From an uncultured Draconibacterium sp. (GTDB lineage: Bacteria; Bacteroidota; Bacteroidia; Bacteroidales; Prolixibacteraceae): 64,000 nucleotides of DNA. Every line of letters begins with the position of its first letter. Within the stretch, counting starts at the first letter, position 1. The stretch covers positions 2,669,501 to 2,733,500 of the forward strand of contig NZ_OY782038.1 of assembly GCF_963677575.1 (NCBI RefSeq), in the 5' to 3' direction. The notes beneath the pieces are model-generated. The model ran no database searches, had not been told where the DNA came from, and saw only the letters and a list, made by a program, of their open reading frames with translations. Position numbers and translations under genes: made by a program. Positions 34,801-42,751 of the stretch are shown in pieces.

Positions 34801-36520
34801 CTACTTTATCGGTTGCTTCCAGCGTGGTTCCGGTTGGCATGGTAACGTAAATATTGAATTGCTCTTCTTCAACTTCCTGCAGATTGGTTACACTAACCGC
34901 CAGCACAATAAATACAGTTAAAAAGAAGAACACCAACGCGCCGATTATGGTACGTGCCGGAACGCGCATACTGGCTTTCAGTAACAGAATATAAATTTGA
35001 ATTATGCGGTTATTGGTAGTAACCTTTTCGTAAAAGATATTGTGTTGACGTTTTTTACGCAACAGCACGTGAGCCGCCATTGGAATGAGCAACAAGGCCA
35101 CAAATAACGAAACAATAAGCGTAGAAATAATGGATACTCCTACGTGGTTACCCAGCAATTTCACCATGTAATCGGTAGAGAAAACAAATGGTAAAAATAC
35201 CGTAACTGTTGTAAGCGTTGCCGCCACAATCGAGCGCCAAACCTCTTTTGTTCCCTGCGTTACCGATTGCTCGGGGCTCATTTTATTACCCGAAAGCCGG
35301 TATATATTTTCGAGCACCACAATACTATTGTCGAGCAGCATACCGATGGCCAAAACAAGGCCAACCAAGGTTAAACTGTTCAGCGAAATATTAAAGGCAT
35401 AAAACAGGTTAAAAGCAGTAAATACCGAAATTGGAATGGCAAGTGCAATAAATGAAACAATGCGCAGATTTTTCAGGAACATCCAAAGTACAAAAATGGC
35501 CAGCAAACCTCCAACCAGTGCCAGATCAATAATCTGATCAATGTTTTTCTCCATGGTTTCAGCCAGGTTGGTCTGAACCACGATTTGGACATCTTTGGCA
35601 GCCAATTTTCTATTTAATTCAGCAATCTCTTCCTGTACGTTATGCGACAGTTCGATAAGATTAGCCTGCGAATCGCTCACCAAACTCATAGAAACCGCAT
35701 CCAATCCGTTGATACGACTGATGGATGTTTCTTCTTTAACACCAAAAAACACATCGGCCACATCTTTTAAATAGATCGGGCCATCGGCCACAACAATATT
35801 TTCGATGTCAGAAACTTTATCGTACTCGGCAGTAACATGCACAAAATATTGCTTTTGCGCATCGTGCAGGTAACCGGTAAATGTTCGGTTGGTAGAATTG
35901 CCGGAAATGGCACTCTGAATTTGTGCCGGAGTAATTCCGTAAGCCTCGCAGGCACCCGCATCGTATGTTACTTCAATCGAACGTTCTTTACCCCCGTAAA
36001 CCGACACAGAAGCTACCCCGTCGATGTTTTCCATCTGGGCGGTAATTTCCTGGTCAACGATATTTCGCACACGATCAACTCCGCCACTACCACGAATCTG
36101 CAGCTCCATAAACTGGTTGGTGAGCTGATCCATATCAACGCGGTTAACCGTTACAATGAAGTTATCGTCGAGCTCGCCTGCTATCAGGTCGATCTTTTCC
36201 TGCAATTTCAGGAAGGTGTATTTAAAGTTGACGTTCTGTTTAAAATTTACCTGTATGGATGCCGAGCGGTTGTTAATAAACGACTCCATATCTTCAATGC
36301 CTTCCATTGTCCCAATAGCTCCTTCAACCGGAATAACCGCCTGATTTTCCAGGTAGCTCGGATCCACCTCAATCCGCGACTGAATCTGGACGAACAGCAT
36401 CGGGAGCTCGGCATTTGGCATGAGTTCCACCGGCAACTGTTTGTATGAGATATAACCCAACATGGTTAATCCCAAAAACAGCATACTGATGAATATTTTT
36501 CTGTTAATAATGAATTTCAT
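31802..36520 (-). CDS. RND efflux pump fused to an ABC transporter ATPase
   Basis: 1572 aa. Residues 1 to about 1040 form an AcrB/HAE1-type RND permease: first helix IFISMLFLGLTMLGYISYKQ, two large periplasmic loops, TM4 GLVLAIGMLLDNSIVVLENI carrying the proton-relay Asp residues, and the second TM block (IILIGVVVNNGIILIDYTNI). A linker with about six more helices follows (about 1060-1270). From about 1296 there is a complete ABC ATPase: Walker A LLGPNGAGKST, signature FSGGMKQRIGIAQ, Walker B ILVVDEPTAGLDP, H-loop FSTHIIED. Its ATPase resembles the separate one at 46116. There is no frameshift or internal stop, so the fusion is real. Confidence 0.9.
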   Translation of the reverse strand: MKFIINRKIFISMLFLGLTMLGYISYKQLPVELMPNAELPMLFVQIQSRIEVDPSYLENQAVIPVEGAIGTMEGIEDMESFINNRSASIQVNFKQNVNFKYTFLKLQEKIDLIAGELDDNFIVTVNRVDMDQLTNQFMELQIRGSGGVDRVRNIVDQEITAQMENIDGVASVSVYGGKERSIEVTYDAGACEAYGITPAQIQSAISGNSTNRTFTGYLHDAQKQYFVHVTAEYDKVSDIENIVVADGPIYLKDVADVFFGVKEETSISRINGLDAVSMSLVSDSQANLIELSHNVQEEIAELNRKLAAKDVQIVVQTNLAETMEKNIDQIIDLALVGGLLAIFVLWMFLKNLRIVSFIALAIPISVFTAFNLFYAFNISLNSLTLVGLVLAIGMLLDNSIVVLENIYRLSGNKMSPEQSVTQGTKEVWRSIVAATLTTVTVFLPFVFSTDYMVKLLGNHVGVSIISTLIVSLFVALLLIPMAAHVLLRKKRQHNIFYEKVTTNNRIIQIYILLLKASMRVPARTIIGALVFFFLTVFIVLAVSVTNLQEVEEEQFNIYVTMPTGTTLEATDKVVADVESRLEDIAEKQDLSANIEAEEAILTFILSENYKDIDDRTIAEIKQDVEDRIGNVSQGEVGLEAPTSSASFRGGGGGRSGTQGFQQFMGIGSNQERVVIKGENFEVMKGVAEDLLYYIEDLESIRRANISVSNNRPEVHMYFNQMLLTEYGITLQNIMSELGTFTREFTSGVNFKQGTDEYEIVIKEKLPDGVEEDKDEKGIEDLRRLQVSNTQGATYDMDELADMVYAEGMASVTRVNQEKLIELTYSFVDEASESNDLLEAYRLEIDDIIGAYKLPSGVAVEVIHEEDQYAEFKFLIAAAFILILMILASVFESVSTPFVLIFSIPLAAIGSFLALIFTGNSLFNANTLMGFIILIGVVVNNGIILIDYTNILRKRGYRKSRALMAAGLSRVRPILITAITTIVALFPLAMGQAEYVGAIGAPFAITVIGGLALSTILTLVFIPTLYAGMENALDWIKSLHLGLKLGMLTVFIIGAIFVYLRVDSFVWQLLDFILLIVLVPGVVAFTMNSLRQASEKVVDENEPIRIKVRRLVKIYDRDSRFMREWKSGLKIRERAGLSKDYKHLRDFSDLIWQVPLFIFVTYFTFFYIESHLWMWILSHGVFFFLFLLRVPLNQMLINKHEATGKAFYLKLNKWIYNILFWIVPLVFLLYFYRDWDNLGMVIFIAIIWYILLVFYATAEYIHNKDVNIARIEGRFGALRRGYFNMVRQIPVIGKRKKPFRALNGVSLEIKTGMFGLLGPNGAGKSTMMRIITGVLEQSYGKIWINGMDTQKYREELQGLIGYLPQAFGTYENMSAWEFLDYQAILKGIKDTKTREDRLEYVLKSVHMWERRTDKIGAFSGGMKQRIGIAQILLNLPRILVVDEPTAGLDPRERIRFRNLLVELSRERIVIFSTHIIEDISSSCNQVAVINRGNLKYFGTPNDMVNMGNNFVWQFSVPAKEFDKMTNKQMIVHHMRDGENIKMRCLAKEKPAPDAVSVLPNLEDAYLCLLKDFV

Positions 36521-36534
36521 TCTTATATTTTTTT

Positions 36535-36991
36535 GAACGCAGATGGCACTGATTAAGCTGTTTATCGCAGATTTTTGTTTGAAAAGATTTTCCTTTTCAC
36601 TTGTGGTTTCTTGCCGAAGTTTAATAATAATCCTATTTCTAAATCGGTTGCTTTTAAATAATTTATCAGTTGAAACTCATGCGCTTCTGTCACAGTTTCG
36701 GTTGCTTTTAACTCAAGAATAACCACATCCTCCACAATAATATCTGCGTAATATTCTCCAACTACATCTCCCTGATAACTTACTTTTATTGGTTTCTGCG
36801 ATTCAACTTTCAACTCCTCATTTTGCAACTCTATTAAAAGTGCATTGTGATAGACTTTTTCAAGGAAACCATATCCCAATTCATTGTAAACCTTATAGAA
36901 GCATTTAATTATTGCTTCGGTTAAATCAGAATATTTGTAATCCATTTTCATCTATCAGCGAGTTTCAGTTAAATCAACGTCATCTGTGTTC
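36535..36991. repeat. Imperfect inverted repeats flanking the GxxExxY gene
   Basis: Positions 36535-36558 (GAACGCAGATGGCACTGATT...) and the complement of 36968-36991 (GAACACAGATGACGTTGATT...) agree at about 18 of 24 bases and bracket the small gene exactly, the right one overlapping the stop of the RND gene. This suggests the gene entered the operon as a unit. Confidence 0.5.
36562..36951 (-). CDS. GxxExxY family protein (PD-(D/E)xK nuclease-like)
   Basis: 129 aa. Contains the family signature GFLEKVYHNAL (residues about 28-38) and the nuclease-like core ADIIVEDVVILELKATETVT, i.e. D...ExK. Family function is unresolved; it is related to restriction-type nucleases. It sits between two RND genes of an efflux operon on the same strand, which makes no evident functional sense, and is flanked by inverted repeats, so it is probably an inserted unit that does not block read-through. 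Confidence 0.8.
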   Translation of the reverse strand: MKMDYKYSDLTEAIIKCFYKVYNELGYGFLEKVYHNALLIELQNEELKVESQKPIKVSYQGDVVGEYYADIIVEDVVILELKATETVTEAHEFQLINYLKATDLEIGLLLNFGKKPQVKRKIFSNKNLR

Positions 36992-39900
36992 TAATTCTTC
37001 TTCACAAAAACACTCCTCACCCTATCCAAAACATCGTAAACACAAGGGATTACAATAAGTGTAAGTAAGGTTGAAGTTACCAAACCGCCAACCACAGCCA
37101 GCGCCATTGGCGAACGCAGCGATGCACTTTCGCCAAAACCAACGGTAAGTGGTAACAGGGCTAATATGGTTGTTAAACTGGTCATAACAATTGGCCGTAT
37201 ACGTTGCTGCCCGGCTTGCAGAATAGCTTGTTTTCGTTCTACTCCCTCGCGGATAAGCTGATTGATCCGGTCGACCAGAATGATCGAGTCGTTTACGGCA
37301 ATACCCACCAACATAATCACCCCGATAATGGCCATAATGTTGAATGTTTTTCCGAGAATAAAGAAGACAAGAACACTACCCACGACAGCCAGCGGAATAG
37401 TTAAAAGAATGGTAAACGGATGAATAAGCGACTCGAATTGAGAAGCCAACACCATGTATACCAACACAATAGAAAGCAACAGTGCAAAAGTTAAGTTCGT
37501 CAACGATTCCTGACGTTTCTCTTCTTCACCGGTTACCATGATACGGTAATCAGGCAACAAATCGATGCTTGCTGTTTGCAAGCGAATATCGTTTGCCACA
37601 TGATCCAACGGAATACCGTCTTCCAACTGTGCCGTAACTTTTCCTATGCGGTTTTGATTCCTTCTGAAAATTTCTTTTGGCGATACGCCGTAAGTTATGT
37701 CGGCAATTTCACTTAAACGGAAAACCTGGTCGCCCGATGTAATGATCAGCGAACCAATTTCATCGATACTTTTCTCGGGAACTTTAATGGTAATATCCTG
37801 CATTTCGCCACTACGTTCCAGTTCGCCGGCATCTTTACCCTGCAGCTGATCCTGCATTTGCGTAATTACACTGCTAATGTCGATGTTATACATTCCGGCA
37901 CGCATGCGGTCAACATGAATTTCAACTTCAGGAGCACCATCTTCAATCGATGTCTGAATATTGAAAAGTCCGTTAACTCCCTGCATTTTTTCTTTCACCT
38001 GGTTAACAACCCGTTCGATTTCGTCCAGCTCTTCGCCACGAACTTCAACCACAACAGGAGCTTCATCGGTTCCAAGAATGGACTGAAGTGCACTTTCTTC
38101 CTGCGAGAAACTAACTTCTAATCCTTCGATATTAGCGGTTAACTGATCGAGTGTTTTTACAATACTTTCGGTTGAAATGGTTGATTCTGGCCTCAGAATT
38201 ACTTTTAACTCAGCCGTATTTTCACCCTCAAAAACAGCATTCTGATCGCCCGAAATACTCGACGACGGACCGGCCTGCGAATAAATTTTATCCAAATTAT
38301 CGCCCAGGTAATCCATTAAAATACCTTCCAAGTTTCTCACTGTCGACTCCGTGCGCTCTAGTTCCGTTCCTTCCTGCAATTTCAGATTAACAGTAAGCTC
38401 GTGCGTTTGTGTTTTTGGCATAAATTCGGTACCGATATACGGTATCAACAACCCAGCTCCTCCAATGGCCAGAGTTGTTATAATTATTACCACCCATTTG
38501 GCATCAATTACTTTAGATAAAAAACGCCCATAACCGCCAACTTTTACCGATTTTGATTTTAAAGGAGCAGTCCTTTTTCGGTAAAAACGATGGTACATCA
38601 TCGGGATTAAAAAGATCGCTACAACCAACGACGATATCAGCGAAAATGCTACCGTCCAGGCCTGATCTTTAAACAACTCGCCCGAAGCACCATGCAAATA
38701 AACAATTGGAAGAAAAACGATAATGGTGGTAAGCGTAGATGCTGTAATGGCTCCTCCCACCTGGGCTGTTCCGTTAATTGCTGCATCTTTAACACTCATT
38801 CCGTTTTCGTGGTTCCGGAATATATTCTCCAAAACCACAATGGCATTGTCAACCAACATACCCGCACCCAAGGCAAGCCCTCCCAATGTCATAATATTTA
38901 TAGTGAGATGGTTGAAATACATTAGGTTGAAAGTGGCCACAATCGAGATTGGTATAGCAACACTCACAATCAATGTAGTTCCGAAACGGCGCAGGAAAAC
39001 AAATAGAACAACGATTGCCAGAAGAATACCCAGCAAAGCTGTTTCCTGCACTTCGCCAATGGCACTGCTGATAAAGCGTCCCTGGTTGGTTACGCCAATC
39101 AGTTCGTAACCCGGAAGTGCCTTATCAATATCTACCAATGCTTCGTTGATTTGATCAACAGCATTTACTGTATTGAATTTTGTTTCTTTATAAATGGAAA
39201 GTCCCAAACAACGTTCGCCATTTATGTGAACAATGTTTGTTGGCTCTTTATTTCCGATAGAAACCGCTGCCACATCTTTTAAATAAACCGGAGCCATTGC
39301 AATCCGGTTTTGATTGGCAGTTGTTTCTGTATTACGAACAGCTTTATAACCAACTATCAGGTTTTCAAAATCCTCAACCGTTTGCAACATCGATACACCT
39401 TTTACAATGTATTGCGTGCCCATATCGGTAATTTGTCCACCAGAAACGTTGCGGTTAAAATTCTGAATGCGCGACGCTACTTCGTCCATAGAAAGCCCCT
39501 GCGCATCGAGTCGGTAAATATCCGTTTCAATAACTATTTCACTCTCTTCCTGGCCCGATATTTCTACCTCGGCAACACCTTCCAAACGTACCAACTCGTT
39601 TCTTACGTAGTTTTCGGCCACTTTTCGCAGCTCGTTCATGTTGGTAATTTCGTTGTGCTTCAGCCCAATTATCATTACCGGCGTTGTGTTCGGATCGTGT
39701 TGAGTGATCTGCAGTTCGTCAATATCAGAATTCTGGGTAAGCGTATTCAAGGCCTTTTGCAGGTCGAGAAAAGCTTCATCCATATCTTTATTCCAGGCGT
39801 ATTCTACTGTTATTTGTGCCGATCCTACCCGCGATGAAGAAGTTACCTGAATTACGTCGGACTGGCGAATGGCAAGCGCTTCGATGTTTTCAACAAACTG

Positions 39901-40086
39901 CTGCTCCATTTCTTCCGGAGGCCGCTCGCCCGAAGTCACTTCCACAAAAATGCGTGGCGAATTCAGATCGGGAAACAGATCGACTCCCAATTTATCGTAC
40001 GAAATGTAGCCCAGCAATAAAACGCCAAGCACCACCATTAATACGGTAACCGGGTAATCGACAGAAAATTTCGTTAATTTTTTCAT
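36991..40086 (-). CDS. RND efflux permease (AcrB/HAE1 family)
   Basis: 1031 aa, full-length. N-terminal helix FSVDYPVTVLMVVLGVLLLG, periplasmic porter and docking loops, TM4 with LGAGMLVDNAIVVLENIFRN and the C-terminal block IMLVGIAVNDSIILVDRINQ. Forms the inner-membrane trimer of a tripartite pump with the membrane-fusion protein and TolC genes directly upstream in the operon (gaps of 69 and 19 bases). Substrate unknown; sequence is closer to the divergent CzcA/AcrB-like Bacteroidota pumps than to E. coli AcrB. Confidence 0.92.
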   Translation of the reverse strand: MKKLTKFSVDYPVTVLMVVLGVLLLGYISYDKLGVDLFPDLNSPRIFVEVTSGERPPEEMEQQFVENIEALAIRQSDVIQVTSSSRVGSAQITVEYAWNKDMDEAFLDLQKALNTLTQNSDIDELQITQHDPNTTPVMIIGLKHNEITNMNELRKVAENYVRNELVRLEGVAEVEISGQEESEIVIETDIYRLDAQGLSMDEVASRIQNFNRNVSGGQITDMGTQYIVKGVSMLQTVEDFENLIVGYKAVRNTETTANQNRIAMAPVYLKDVAAVSIGNKEPTNIVHINGERCLGLSIYKETKFNTVNAVDQINEALVDIDKALPGYELIGVTNQGRFISSAIGEVQETALLGILLAIVVLFVFLRRFGTTLIVSVAIPISIVATFNLMYFNHLTINIMTLGGLALGAGMLVDNAIVVLENIFRNHENGMSVKDAAINGTAQVGGAITASTLTTIIVFLPIVYLHGASGELFKDQAWTVAFSLISSLVVAIFLIPMMYHRFYRKRTAPLKSKSVKVGGYGRFLSKVIDAKWVVIIITTLAIGGAGLLIPYIGTEFMPKTQTHELTVNLKLQEGTELERTESTVRNLEGILMDYLGDNLDKIYSQAGPSSSISGDQNAVFEGENTAELKVILRPESTISTESIVKTLDQLTANIEGLEVSFSQEESALQSILGTDEAPVVVEVRGEELDEIERVVNQVKEKMQGVNGLFNIQTSIEDGAPEVEIHVDRMRAGMYNIDISSVITQMQDQLQGKDAGELERSGEMQDITIKVPEKSIDEIGSLIITSGDQVFRLSEIADITYGVSPKEIFRRNQNRIGKVTAQLEDGIPLDHVANDIRLQTASIDLLPDYRIMVTGEEEKRQESLTNLTFALLLSIVLVYMVLASQFESLIHPFTILLTIPLAVVGSVLVFFILGKTFNIMAIIGVIMLVGIAVNDSIILVDRINQLIREGVERKQAILQAGQQRIRPIVMTSLTTILALLPLTVGFGESASLRSPMALAVVGGLVTSTLLTLIVIPCVYDVLDRVRSVFVKKN

Positions 40087-40155
40087 AATATATAGTTAGA
40101 AGCACGAAGCACGAAGCTGGAAGTTTCTGCCTTCCGGCTTGCAGCTTCCGACTTA

Positions 40156-41214
40156 TTATAAAATCACTTTAACTTTTGAATTATCGCGGAGTGTTTCAAA
40201 TCCTTTTATAATCAAACGATCGTTTTGGCTGAGGCCTTCAAGCACTTCAATTTCATCCTGGTTGGAGATACCTGTTGTGATTCGACGATCGTTGGCAGCA
40301 CTGTTACGCCCAACAATAAATACATATTTTCCGCGCGAACCGGTCATAATCACGTCTTTCGGAATAACGATGGTACTATCTTTTTGCGCAGTAATAATGT
40401 TGGCTTTAATAAACATTCCCGGGCGCAGTTTTAGTTCCGGATTATCAATTTCGAGTTTACCAGCAAATGTGCGTGTTTCGTCGCTAATAATTGGCGACAA
40501 TTCAGTCACATGTCCGGTAAGCGTATCTTCGGTAAGCGTATAGTTTGTAATCATTACTTCCTGCCCGGTGGTTACTTCCGAAATGTTTTTCTCCGGTAAG
40601 TTGATCTCCATATACATTTTGTTATAGTTCATCAGGCTAACCATGCTTTCGCCGGCCGACACACGAACGCCTTCGGTGTAGTATGGCAGCGCAACAATGA
40701 TTCCTGAGAAAGGAGCCACAACCTGCATTTTAGCCAACTGAATTTCAGCACTTTCGTAGTTGTTTTTGGCGGTAATCATCGACACTTCAGAGTTACGCAT
40801 TTCGAGCAGCGTTACACCACCTTTTTCGTACAACGATTTTTGTTTTTCGTATTCCTGCTCTGAAATCTCAAGATTTAATTTTGTCGACTCAATATTCAGT
40901 CCGTTCAGGTATTCTGCATTTTCCAGTTTCACAATAACCTGACCTTTTTCAACGCGGTCGCCTAATTGAAATTTGCGCCCCGTTCTCGGATTGGTTTGCA
41001 AAGTATAATTTCCTTCAATTTCAGAACTCAATTCGGTCTCGTAAACTGCTTTTGCAGTTCCGGTAGTACTTACAAATTGCTGAATACTTTTAAGTTTGAT
41101 GTTTTCAACTGAAACAGGAACAGCTAACTCAGTTGACTCAGAACCGGTTTGGTTGTTACACGAAATGGCGGCAACAACAACACCTAACAGGATAAGTAAT
41201 TTTATATGCTTCAT
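40156..41214 (-). CDS. Periplasmic membrane-fusion lipoprotein (AcrA/HlyD-like)
   Basis: 352 aa. Lipoprotein signal with lipobox AAISC (Cys 19). Barrel-sandwich lipoyl halves (VYETELSSEIEGNYTL; ENAEYLNGLNIESTKLNLEI hairpin start; VVAPFSGIIVALPYYTEG) and beta-barrel (PEKNISEVTTGQEVMITNY; LRPGMFIKANII), then a membrane-proximal domain. It links the RND pump to TolC. Between the RND and tolC genes in one operon. Confidence 0.9.
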   Translation of the reverse strand: MKHIKLLILLGVVVAAISCNNQTGSESTELAVPVSVENIKLKSIQQFVSTTGTAKAVYETELSSEIEGNYTLQTNPRTGRKFQLGDRVEKGQVIVKLENAEYLNGLNIESTKLNLEISEQEYEKQKSLYEKGGVTLLEMRNSEVSMITAKNNYESAEIQLAKMQVVAPFSGIIVALPYYTEGVRVSAGESMVSLMNYNKMYMEINLPEKNISEVTTGQEVMITNYTLTEDTLTGHVTELSPIISDETRTFAGKLEIDNPELKLRPGMFIKANIITAQKDSTIVIPKDVIMTGSRGKYVFIVGRNSAANDRRITTGISNQDEIEVLEGLSQNDRLIIKGFETLRDNSKVKVIL

Positions 41215-41233
41215 TTTGGTAAAATTTGCAGGT

Positions 41234-42730
41234 TTATTTTTGATCTTCGGTTAAATACAGTTCCGATGGAATGATGGCTTCATCTTTTTCGAAATCGTAT
41301 AAAGACTGTATTTTAAGGTTTAATAATTCGATTTTATAATTGATTAGCGCCTGGCTTAGTGCAACTTTTTGTTCCGACAATTGCGTTTGATACAGGTTGA
41401 GGTCCATACCTGTGAGGTCGCCGTTTTCGTAACGTTCCAGGTTGATTTCGTAAGTTAGTTGAGCATTCTTTTCATTTTGCTTTGCCAAATCAATTTGGTT
41501 CAACTGGTTTTGAATATTACGGTAAACCTGGCGAATATCAACAACAATTTGCTTGCGTTCTTCATTCAGGTTCAATTCCTGCGATTGTATGGCTGCTTCG
41601 GCCGCTGCAATTCTTGCTTTGCGCTCGCCCCAGTCGAAAATAGGAATATTGAAACTAATTCCTACCGACGGGCTTTTTGTAGGATTCTGGTAAATATTAC
41701 CCAGGTCGCTATTATCGCCGGTAATACCAAATCGCAGGTTCACATCTCCCCTGAATTCATTCTGAGCTTTGGTACGAACAAGATCAAACTGACTGGTTTC
41801 CACATCAATTTCGCGCTGGCGCAACTCCATTCTCGAAGCCAAACCATTATTAATGGCTTTATCCAGATCAACAGGAACCGGATTCACGCTTACGTCAGCC
41901 AAAATCATAATATCTTCAAAAAGATCCATCCCCAGATAAAGTTTCAACTGGTCTTTGGCATTTTCGAAGTTTACTTCGCTGTTTTGCAAAGTAGATTTTG
42001 CCGACGCCAGGTTCAGCTCAGCCTGGTATTCTTCTTCTTTTGCAGCCAGCCCGGCTTCCACTTTATTTTTTATAATGTCGTAACTTTTTTGCGTGTTGGC
42101 CAGCTCGTCTTTTGCAATCGTCAAATTCATTTGAGCCATGTAAACGCTGTAGAAAAATTCGGTAACATTTTTTTCAAGGTTCAGGTACTGCATGGCGTAA
42201 CTAATCCTGGCATTCTCGAAGTTTAGCTCCAGCTCCTTTAACTCCAGTTTTAAAGTATTGTAAGTGAATAAAGGCTGATTCAGGTTCAGATACAGATTAT
42301 TAAAAAATACCTCACTTTCGGTGTTCGACGAGGTGGAATTATTACTCGACCAACCAAATTCGTTGGTAAGCGAGATAGTACCATCGGTTATCAAAATAGG
42401 CTGAGCAACCGTGAATAAGGTACTTGTTTCAAAATTTTCGTTAGTATACCACTCGGAAACACGGTTATCGAAACGACGTTGTTTACTGTAGTTTACCGGA
42501 TCAACCTGAAGTGAAAAACGTGACTTTAAAGCCGCACGTTGTGCCTCAAGGTTTTTCTGGTAGCGCTCAAGATTTAATAACGATAGTCTCAAATCCGGAC
42601 TCCCCACTTCGGCAATACTTAAAGCCTTGTCTAGGGTTAAGGCCTCTTGCGCCTGAACAGCAAAAGTTGCAGCCGCCAAAAGGAATAGGGCAATTGCCAG
42701 CTTTTGCATAAGTTTGATTTTTGTTTTCAT
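41234..42730 (-). CDS. TolC-family outer-membrane efflux protein
   Basis: 498 aa with signal peptide (MQKLAIALFLLAAATFAVQA). Two repeats of the OEP family with long helices (LEKNVTEFFYSVYMAQMNLT; VVDIRQVYRNIQNQLNQIDL) and the conserved start ALTLDKALSIAE. Trimeric channel-tunnel for the RND and possibly the ABC pumps of this operon. Overlaps no neighbour; 21 bases after the ABC-M1 fusion gene. Confidence 0.9.
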   Translation of the reverse strand: MKTKIKLMQKLAIALFLLAAATFAVQAQEALTLDKALSIAEVGSPDLRLSLLNLERYQKNLEAQRAALKSRFSLQVDPVNYSKQRRFDNRVSEWYTNENFETSTLFTVAQPILITDGTISLTNEFGWSSNNSTSSNTESEVFFNNLYLNLNQPLFTYNTLKLELKELELNFENARISYAMQYLNLEKNVTEFFYSVYMAQMNLTIAKDELANTQKSYDIIKNKVEAGLAAKEEEYQAELNLASAKSTLQNSEVNFENAKDQLKLYLGMDLFEDIMILADVSVNPVPVDLDKAINNGLASRMELRQREIDVETSQFDLVRTKAQNEFRGDVNLRFGITGDNSDLGNIYQNPTKSPSVGISFNIPIFDWGERKARIAAAEAAIQSQELNLNEERKQIVVDIRQVYRNIQNQLNQIDLAKQNEKNAQLTYEINLERYENGDLTGMDLNLYQTQLSEQKVALSQALINYKIELLNLKIQSLYDFEKDEAIIPSELYLTEDQK

Positions 42731-42751
42731 TACGTATGTTGATTTATTTTT

